A stretch of DNA of 64,000 nt from Mnemiopsis leidyi (Eukaryota; Ctenophora; Tentaculata; Lobata; Bolinopsidae), in the NCBI GenBank assembly GCA_000226015.1, contig JH152989.1, positions 402,294 through 466,293 on the forward strand, given 5' to 3'. A program made the position numbers and the translations under genes. Each line of letters begins with the position of its first letter. Position 1 is the first letter of the stretch. The notes beneath the pieces are model-generated. The model searched no databases, was not told the origin of the DNA, and saw nothing but the letters and a program-made list of their open reading frames with translations. This document shows positions 55,834 to 64,000 of this stretch, one piece after another.

Positions 55834-58800
55834 TGATGTGGTGAAAATTCGTTTACATCTTAGAAGCTTACGAGTACAGAAACGCTTTCAGCTTTGAAAA
55901 TATAATAATATAGCGCACGTGCATATGCGCGCGATATCGATATTGAACTGTCGTTGTCATGACAACATCGACCTGTGCGTGCTTTTTTAGCGATCTACAG
56001 AATTACGTCACTTTTTGACTTTTTGGTCAACATTGCTGCTGTTGAAATTGGCTATGGTATGATCCCATCGTTATTTCCCACTTCACAGTTTTCGATGTCA
56101 TTGCTTGAAAATCTTAAATCACTTTTCATCTCGACCTGATGTTGTAACCATAAGAAGATGCTAAATCCCAATGTCGCATGGTAAATGGTTGTCACACATT
56201 GCATGATACTGTAAAGATTTGATGATGGGAATAAGACAGTGAGACATTAAGCAATTACCTGACTTGTGCACTACTTTTCAATTAAGTCGGATATGGTAGT
56301 TTAGAGCATTAACTGGTCTGAAGTCTGGCTGAAGCCGGACCGGCAAACACTGAGATAATGGTCACGTGACAGCTCTACAAAGGTCGAGATCCCGCTCTCC
56401 CCTAAGTGAGGGAGCCAATCACGTGGGGCGGGCAGGGACTCAGGGTTGGTCGACCGCTCAATTTCCCTACCTGGTGATTGGCTGACAACGATGAAAGTAC
56501 AATTAAACATACTTGTATTTTATTGCACTGCTTACTAAGTCTGAAGTCATCTGTAAGTATCGCTGGGACCATTGTCCGTGATATGTTTGGTATGACATTC
56601 GTTCAGATCGTTACTTATATCTTAAGCAGGGATTGATTAAAACCAGCTAGGAGAATATCCTTTCCCATGTCATAACCATTATTCCTGGTTTCTGCTATCT
56701 CAAGCAGTATCTGCTACGTTCAGTAAAAAGCTGCCGTTGTCAATTTCTAATCTTCACGTGGCAAGAGCATATTATCCTAGCTGCAAACATCAATGCTCAT
56801 GATCGATTTATAATAAACGTTCTAAATATAAAAAAGAAACTGCCCCGAACTTAATTCAAATCATCATCCAAAATTGAAATTGTCGTATTGTCAGTATCTT
56901 GATCTCATGAATGAAGTTGGTTTACTTTTGTAGTAAATTCATATATTCGCACGTGTCAACTCTGGTTATCACTGCATGCATTGCCCTGATGAATCATGCT
57001 CCATCTCACGACCAGCTGCCCAGCTTGACCGGATGTCAAAGACTGATGTTTTCTGGCAACTTCCCCGAACTGCCACTCCGCCGGATCACCCAGGATCGCA
57101 TTCCTAATTTTCCTCTTCCTCCTTCAGACCACATCGGCTTGCTTTATTTAACTTGCTTGACTCACCTCGACGAGTTACTCCCTGATAAAGGTTGGGATGG
57201 CTTGGCGCCACTGAATCGCTCCGTCACCCGCCACCACCTCACCCTCACTCCTGATGCCAATGACTGCGGAAAGTGAGGATTTTTCTTGGATTTTGGTCGG
57301 TAACGCCAACGGTAAAACATCCTTAAATCGTCCATCTTATTCATTTCTGCATTGACTAAGCACCAATTCATATAGCGCACAATAAAATTGCTCGATGTTG
57401 TTTTGATTATGAATGTTTTCTGTCCGAGGTTATACTTATAGAAGGCACAGTTTGTTTTCAGTTCAATTTTTGACGAAGCAGAAATGTTTATCGAGCTTAA
57501 GTTATTTTACTTCAGCGCTACTTCACCTTTCTTGTTCTGAAACTTAACACTTTATTTGCGTTTCAGCTAACAGCTTTGATGGGGCATTAATAACTTTTTG
57601 ACATCTCTCAATTCAACCCTTTCAACAATCAATCCTGAACCATCGCTAAGCTATTGTATCTTGTGAACCCGGAAATACAGCGATAGAAGGAAACTTTTGA
57701 CGTTTTGTGTGAGCTGTGCAAACCGCCTTAGTTTGGTCTTTAGCAACCAACGTGATCCGGTGTTTTAGCACGTGTTTAGCACGTGCAATGTCAGGAGGTC
57801 TCCTATTGGTCAGCCTCCTACTTTGGCGATACTTAACCCTGTATAATCGGACAGAGGAGGCCAGCAACGTTACCTTTAGAACTAATTTGATAATTTCATT
57901 AGCTAGTTTAGTGCTTTTCTACTTAAGTTTGTCTAGTTTATTTGTCGTTAGATTTGTTTTGAATTTTGAAAATTAAACAGGTCAAGCCATGTGCATAACT
58001 CTTTTTAAAAAGAACTGACTCATTTTATTCCTGGCTACTAAATCTTGCTAGTTCTCAGAAGTAAGCACTTTTCGTCATCAAGTCATAATGATAAACACCA
58101 AAATTTCACTGCCAGCTTAAATCAACAAATTAAAAACTGGGACCATCCTATCAAACCTGTCAAGGCCCAGGGCAGGACGGTTTAGAGCAAGGCCAGCTAA
58201 ACCCGGAAGATATAACCCAACTTCTGGTTTACTTCGGCTAATTTTTAGCAGCTGCTCTCCTTTGAAGTGGGTGACTGTAAAACCCGCCCAAGCACCCAAT
58301 CAATCTGTTTGACGGGGGGTTTGCCGCCGTCCCTCCCGTTTAGCTGCTACTAGAAAAGTAAACTTCCGGGTGGAGCAGGGACGTGTAAACAGCTGGTTGT
58401 AGTCGCTATCTTAACGTGTTCGATATATCTATACTGATAGCCTGCTTCCCTGTGTAGCCCTGACCATTTGTCACACCCTAGTATTTCAATTTGTCTGATA
58501 TTCGAAGTTGTTGTTTGTTTTCAAGAAGTGTTTTGAAAACTTTATAGTTTTGTCGACTCACCAAATTTACATATTTCACGCCTAAATGTGATGTATTTCC
58601 CAGAATTATGCAACTGTTTCGAGAGTAATATTACCAAGGTTTGAGCAAGAGACCCCCAGGTTAGGGTAACAGCTACATTAACAGACAGCACCATGATCTG
58701 GCCCACACGTGGATAGACCGGGGCAGTGCAATAATACCACTAGAGTCTACCATTAGGGCCAGCTAGTCCTGCCCCACTACCTTCGTCTTTATCCGCCCCT

Positions 58801-58953
58801 GACGTGTTTCAGATTATTTTTCTTTGTTCATATTCCTGCTCCATATCACTGTTTCCTCCTCATACTGCTACTGCAACCTCCCAAATTTCAAGCTCTATTC
58901 TCCTCAACCATAAGAGATAAGCTCAGTTATTGCTGCCGATCATGCAGCCCGTG
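55834..58953. other. gene-poor region upstream of F4
   Basis: About 3.1 kb. Several CACGTG motifs (for example 57770-57775 and 57780-57785) and short ORFs (56301-56510, 56911-57276, 57162-57380) lack family similarity and splice support. The F4 promoter should lie at its left end, where cacgtgcatatgcgcgcg occurs near 55916. Confidence 0.45.
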
Positions 58954-59021
58954 TTGTCGTCATGGTTACGCTCGTGTTGGCAGGATGCTGTCGTCATGGT
59001 AACGCTCTTGTTAGCAGGATG
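58954..59021. repeat. 34-bp tandem duplication
   Basis: Two copies of gtcgtcatggttacgctcgt...ggcaggatgc, with a few substitutions. Confidence 0.8.
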
Positions 59022-59681
59022 CCTGACAGGTGCTCCACATAAACACGGGCACTAGTCAGGAGGTAATGAGAAGACAATTCATTAACGGAGTTCACCGACC
59101 CTCCGTCCTGTAGGACTAGCTGCAGCTGGTCTCTAATTGTATTGTCCACGCCCTCGCCCCCGGTTCCGATCTGACTAGAGGGAAGTGAGTTGTTCACATG
59201 TCCAAAGTTAATCCTACCCTGGCCCTTAGGTCCCAACTTTTAGAACTTTAGTGTGTACTTGTGCAGCTACACACAAGCTCGACAAGGTGATCTCATGTCA
59301 TTAACATTGGCAAGGTGGCCTGGAGTTACCGAACCTTCATAGAGCTATACCTCCTCAGAAACGTGAAATTGTTTCTGTCTTAATATCCAACTGTTATGAA
59401 GCACCCCAAGCCCTCAAGAAACAACTCGTACACCTGTAATAGTGACGAGTAATAGGCTCTTATCCTCCTAAAACTACCTCCCGCGCTACCAGCTTGACCC
59501 ACGTGGGCTGGGTGACAAGAACAAGTCGAGGTGCTAGGTGGGCCAGCCTCCCCCATCATGTTGAGGTCACTGCCCCACATCTCCATCCAGCGCTCATACC
59601 CCTGATCATATCCCTTCTTAAGAAAGCTGGTCGGCGGAATATCGCTAAATATCCCTCGAACAACGACATTAATGATATCCA
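58994..59681 (-). CDS. doubtful two-exon coding fragment
   Basis: Exon 59434-59681 (acceptor tatgcag, donor ttacag|gtgtac) and 58994-59236 (weak acceptor ttctaaaag) join in phase and read as protein-like sequence: SDIPPTSFLKKGYDQGYERW, then LGPKGQGRINFGHVNNSLPS and LSSHYLLTSARVYVEHLSGI. The stop falls inside the 34-bp duplication. Against it: a weak second acceptor, no recognised family, and no upstream exon found. Could be a gene fragment or chance. Confidence 0.25.
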
Positions 59682-59742
59682 CTGCATAATGGGATGCTCC
59701 CTTTATAATTGAGATAGATTTTAATGATCTCGGTTTAATCAT

Positions 59743-60912
59743 ACAAGACTACTGAGAATTGAGCAAATAACTTTGCGCAGGAGGCTACTAAGAGTTGAGT
59801 ATAGCTTCACCAATCATCATGTCTGGCAGGTGGTGTAAAGCCAGCCTCAGACGATCGACGCTTATGCGCATAGACTTGCCAAATGTACGTTAAATGTAGC
59901 ACCCACGACTATGTCGCCGAATGAGAAGGCTCACTCCGAGAGCCAGGTTTTACTTATTCGACCAGGGTTGCTAGGTTTTTCGTTGTATTTTAGACGAGCC
60001 TGGTCCCTATACTGCACAGAGCATGCGAGCTAGATCATGATGCATTGTTGAGCTGGCATGGAATCATGGTCAGCAAATGACCCAAGGATATCCCTAATGG
60101 ACGTTATAACCATGGTCCTTCTTGCAAGCCTTGTTGAAATGTAACCGCCATATGCTCATATACTAATGGAAGCCATGCATTTTGGGTCGCCATATAGCAT
60201 CGCAGCGCCAAGAGTTCTGTTTATCGAACCTAAATTAGGTCCTATCGAGGTTGTCTAGCCAGACATTCGATGAAATATTCTGAAGCTGTTGATGCCCTTC
60301 AATCCTTGATTTGGCGCGGTTATATCGATATACTGTTAAAATTTGGCCGGACCATTGTCTGTTGAATTCATTGGGCATGGATTATAATTTGTTGTTGTTT
60401 TGAGGTTTGCTTTGCTCCAACATTTGCGTCACAGGTCCACTTTAGAGTCTTAATAGTGACGAAACTCGTAGAGAACCCATCTCTGACAATCCAACTATCA
60501 AACTGTCGGTTTGCTGGTGCTATTGATATACTTCCACTGTCAGTAATTCTGCTGGTGTTATTGCTTTATTGAAATACTTCCACACCACCAGTCACAGCTC
60601 GTTAAGATAATTCCGTGTTGGTAGACACTCTGATTATTTCCCTGACATTTAATTCGGATTCCAGACGTTGAACAGTTGACAGGGTTAACTGGTGCGTTAA
60701 TTCTCCAGATAGTTACTGCCAGACAATTGTGTTGTTGGGTCCTAGTTGAGTACACGTGCAGTATTTTCCTAGCTATATCTAGCTATATCTAGCTTAGTAC
60801 ACTTCATCATACCAGGTCTCTGCAGTCATCATAATTCTTGTTTACTGATAACAACTTTCGTCTACGGTCCTGATCATCTGCAGTTTTGTTCGATTTCACA
60901 GTTCTCCCGCAG
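59743..60912. other. no gene recognised
   Basis: About 1.2 kb without a supportable ORF; a small agctatatct direct repeat near 60770-60790. Confidence 0.4.
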
Positions 60913-61092
60913 GAACATCTAAGAAATGAGAACTCAACTTTCAATCATTTCTGTGATGATCTCAAGGTCGACATACTTAAAATAATTGTGTCTATCCAGC
61001 CTCGGGATAGAATGGATAAGAAACTCCGTTCTCTCTCTGCGAGAATGTCTAGCTTGATTCTCCGATCAAACTGTGAAGAATACCACATATAG
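60913..61092 (+). CDS. possible terminal exon with an F-box-like motif
   Basis: After an acceptor (ctcccgcag) the frame reads EHLRNENSTFNHFCDDLKVD, ILKIIVSIQPRDRMDKKLRS, LSARMSSLIL, then a stop at 61092. The spacing F..L..D....IL..I.P.DR...LR.LS.RM..LI resembles an F-box (the Skp1-binding helix set of ubiquitin ligase adaptors). No upstream exon was found, so the start is unknown; the frame also stays open left to about 60886 without the acceptor. Confidence 0.35.
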   Translation, partial: EHLRNENSTFNHFCDDLKVDILKIIVSIQPRDRMDKKLRSLSARMSSLILRSNCEEYHI

Positions 61093-63739
61093 CATTTTTG
61101 TGTTTCCCTCTTGGATTAGCAAGTTTCACGCATTTTATCGGCCCCAAAAGCTAATTAAACGCTCTTTGTGCTGTCTAGAAAAACAATTAAAGTTTAATTG
61201 TGTTGGAGTCATCTCACAAGGAATGTAGCAGTCTCCCCAGACAGTTTCAGCCGATGTTCCACAGAGGCTAAACTATTTCACCTTTAGTAGTGTTGTTAAA
61301 GTTATCAGAGAGAATGACTTTTTGTTTGGTCATTCGCTTTCGCGTTGCAGAATGGAAATTCATTTTGTTTCGAGCGTTGAGTTAATCTCGATTCATTTCC
61401 TTTTGTTCTCAAATTTTTTAATTGTATCCCAGTAGTCCAATCTGGCAACCCGATACTTAAACCCTTTAAAAAGGGTTTCCCGCTCCGGGCTAGGTTTCTA
61501 CACATAGGTACGTGACCTGGACACTGGAACGTGGTCTATGTGGGGACATTAAGGGGGAACACTTTTAAAGTGCAGACTGCAGCCTGAAACCTTAACGCTC
61601 GGGATCATCTCTCCGTTAGAAGTCCTCCAGTTGATTGGGTCTTTTAGTTACAAACACGTTTAATTATTATATTATGTTGGGACGATGTTTTCTCATGATA
61701 ATGTTGATGGTGGATGAAGTAACTCATGTTTATGAGTCTCCGTAATTCTTATGCTTTCAAAGACCAGGGTTAAAATTATGAACTTCCTTATCATGGATAC
61801 TATCGATCTTACTGTTCACGTCGCTGCAACATTGGTAAGGGAGATAGTACGATGCACATGTCATGCTATAAGATTAGAGATACCTTGCTCATATAAGATA
61901 CTACACTAATAGTACTTACTCCTCAGTCACACACTGTCTTGGTGTGAAGGAAGCGCGTGTCAGCTCCTGCTTTCTACTAAAGTGTGATCATCCGAACTAC
62001 GTTGTTATCAGAAGAACTGCCTGTTGGTGGACATGTCCACAGAATCAGTAGAGACTGGCTCTATCTCGCAGTGGGGCGCCGCCCCGGGGGCTCTACCTCG
62101 CAGTGGGGCAGGATTGTGAATCAGCAGGTTTTGTTCATCCAATGTAGGTTAGTAGTTGCTTCACAGTTCTCTGGTCGTCATGGTTATTGGTTCTCTAACT
62201 TTAAAATTCTTTTTATCCTAAATTTTTTCAAGTTTTAAGCTAACGTATAAATTGGCGACTACACGACTCAGAACGTCAAAGTTTAGCAGTAGACATCTGC
62301 AGTATGGCTGAGAATGAGAACCGTCAAGGAGTGGCCAGTCATTCTCAGTAGGTATCTTGAAAAGAGTTCGAAACGACGAAACGTTCCCTTGTTTGTAGCA
62401 CATATTGTGCAGTCTAGCTCGGGTCGTACTACAATCGACAACACATTGTCACATTGTCACTTTATAACCGTCATTAAATACTTCACGACAAACAAATATG
62501 TTGGTTGAGTGTTCTGAAAGTTGCGGGGCTGAATAATCGGTGGAACTGTAAAGTTCAACATCTGCTGAGAGATATAAGGATAACTGAAGTGATCTCAGAC
62601 TAAGAATTACAGAAGTTGGCACAAACCAGAATGCTGGACGAGGCTATATGTCCGACAGCGACTGTAACTTTTCTCCTCCCCCTCCTCTCCCTGTCCCCTC
62701 ATCCCTGCTTTCTCAGCTGGAACATATCACGAAGAATATTTGATATGAGCTGTTGAGAGCTCACACTACTACGGCTTCACCAGACGTGGAGCTAGCGTGG
62801 TTGTGATTCGAAGTGTCGCAAGGGGAGTACGGCTTCACCTGATTCTACGGAGATATATCACCTAGTGTAGCGATACAGCACGAGCTGGGATGTCTGTAAA
62901 AGTCGGCAGGGTTTACGGGATATAATCTTGTGTTCAAGAAAGTGTGGAAGTTTGAGATATAACCTTGTGTTTTCCAAAAAAATATGTTCCTGCTGATTCA
63001 AGGGAGAGAGGAGAAGTGTTTTGACGTCGTACATTAAACTCATTAACGTCAAAATATGTACAAAAATGCATAGCAGACCACTTAATGCATATTTTATGCG
63101 AAGGACAGACTAGGAACCAGGGATTATACGCGTCAAAAATCGAACCAGTTATGAAAACGAGCTTGTGTGTCGAAGTAGTATTTCCAGCAGCTCTGAATTC
63201 TCGACATAGTGCCAAATTTCCGATTACTATCCTCAACTATAAGCCTTGGTTTTTGGTTCGTACACAGCTCATTTTTACAGCTGTCTGTTGTTTTCGTCGA
63301 CAGCGCGAGGGCTGAATGTTGATAGTATATAATATGCGTGCTAATGGCCAGCTCTATTCTCTAACGCTAGGGCAGGATGGAAGAGTGCCTACTTAACGTA
63401 AAGCGATGGATTTAGGGATGTCCAGTGCAGACTTCAAGAGTCCGACTTATTGTCTTGAAATGACTTCACTCCGGTTAGCTGAACCAGTCTAGTTGACCTA
63501 TTTCTCCTGCAAATGGTTTGTCTTGTTACTCGTCTCTCTGCCTGTCTCGGTGGTGCAGGAGTAGTAGACGTGTCGTTAAAACTGGGGGTGCAGTGTCTTT
63601 ACCCGGACTTTTAAACTCAACCTGTCTTTAACTCTCCATCTTGTCTCTACTTGGGAGTTTAATGTAAATACTTTATAACAACTATGTCGCCATGCTCAAG
63701 TTGATGTGGACGTTAGCTTCCACACGGCTGGCGTTATTA
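61093..63739. other. no gene recognised
   Basis: About 2.6 kb. Contains a small duplication of ctctacctcgcagtggggc near 62065-62110 and a local palindrome gcgccgccccggggg. Short ORFs on both strands lack support. Confidence 0.4.
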
Positions 63740-64000
63740 CCTCTTGTAAGCACCATGTTTCTATAAGCTTCATCTGTCGTCAGTACCTCTTGTAAGCACC
63801 ATGTTTATATAAACTTCATCTGTCGTCAGTACCTCTTGTAAGCACCACGTTTCTATAAACTTCATCTGTCGTCAGTACCTCTTGTAAGCAACATGTTTCT
63901 ATTAAGCTTCATCTGTCGTCAGTACTTCTTGTAAGCACCATGTTTCTATAAGCTTCATCTGTCGTCAGTACCTCTTGTAAGCACCATGTTTCTATAAGCT
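63740..64000. repeat. 46-bp satellite running off the right edge
   Basis: Units start at 63740, 63786, 63832, 63878, 63925 and 63971 (cctcttgtaagcaccatgtt ... cttcatctgtcgtcagta). Period 46, once 47. Copies are about 90% or more alike, and the array continues beyond the window. Confidence 0.93.

Noticed and set aside
56911-57276. 121-aa plus-strand ORF and opposing 57162-57380 ORF
   Set aside because: Neither shows a recognisable domain or splice sites; the overlap of both open frames suggests chance.

Overview
The window is nuclear DNA from an animal. It carries intron-rich genes with GT-AG introns in all three phases, a ribosomal protein gene, mitochondrial ribosomal proteins, a glycyl-tRNA synthetase with a WHEP domain, and exosome, Integrator, COP9 signalosome, NSF, complex I and ribosome-biogenesis genes. 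It also holds many short tandem and foldback repeats and two short N gaps. The standard code is used. Moderate gene density, genes nested in introns and a lineage-specific gene cluster fit an early-branching metazoan. A ctenophore is my best guess (about 0.4), and this is inference only.

Layout. 1-8.6 kb is a dense minus-strand block: RPS16 (cut by the window edge), a single-exon mL48-like gene, MRPS10, GARS1 and EXOSC3. 8.6-14.5 kb has no convincing gene and holds a tandem duplication, a 10-N gap inside a duplicated segment, and a tRNA-Gly-derived SINE-like element. 14.5-21.7 kb is INTS1 (+), mostly one 5-kb exon. 21.7-23.6 kb holds repeats, an orphan inverted COPS2 exon beside an 11-N gap, and a three-leaf nested palindrome just upstream of NSF. 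23.6-30.6 kb is NSF (+), with an intronless ABCG transporter nested antisense in one intron and an in-frame triplication across the end of exon 8. 31.3-32.1 kb is NDUFS7 (+). 32.8-44.5 kb is COPS2 (+). Its 8-kb fifth intron holds RPF2 (+), an unrecognised five-exon minus-strand gene, and further minus-strand coding-like pieces.

45.3-55.8 kb is the most unusual part. Four minus-strand genes in a row (called F1-F4 here) share one architecture: a signal-peptide exon where it can be found, a phase-1 intron, a large acidic low-complexity exon ending in one hydrophobic helix, a phase-2 intron, then a charged tail exon. I do not recognise the family. F3 and F4 are clearly homologous in an N-terminal YKEK motif and in the membrane segment; F2 and F4 share a C-terminal DRLLR motif.

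55.8-64 kb has little recognisable coding sequence: a possible F-box exon, a doubtful two-exon fragment, and a 46-bp satellite running off the right edge. Most named genes are housekeeping genes with no operon-like relation. The two neighbouring mitoribosomal uS10-fold genes are the only pair with an obvious shared theme.
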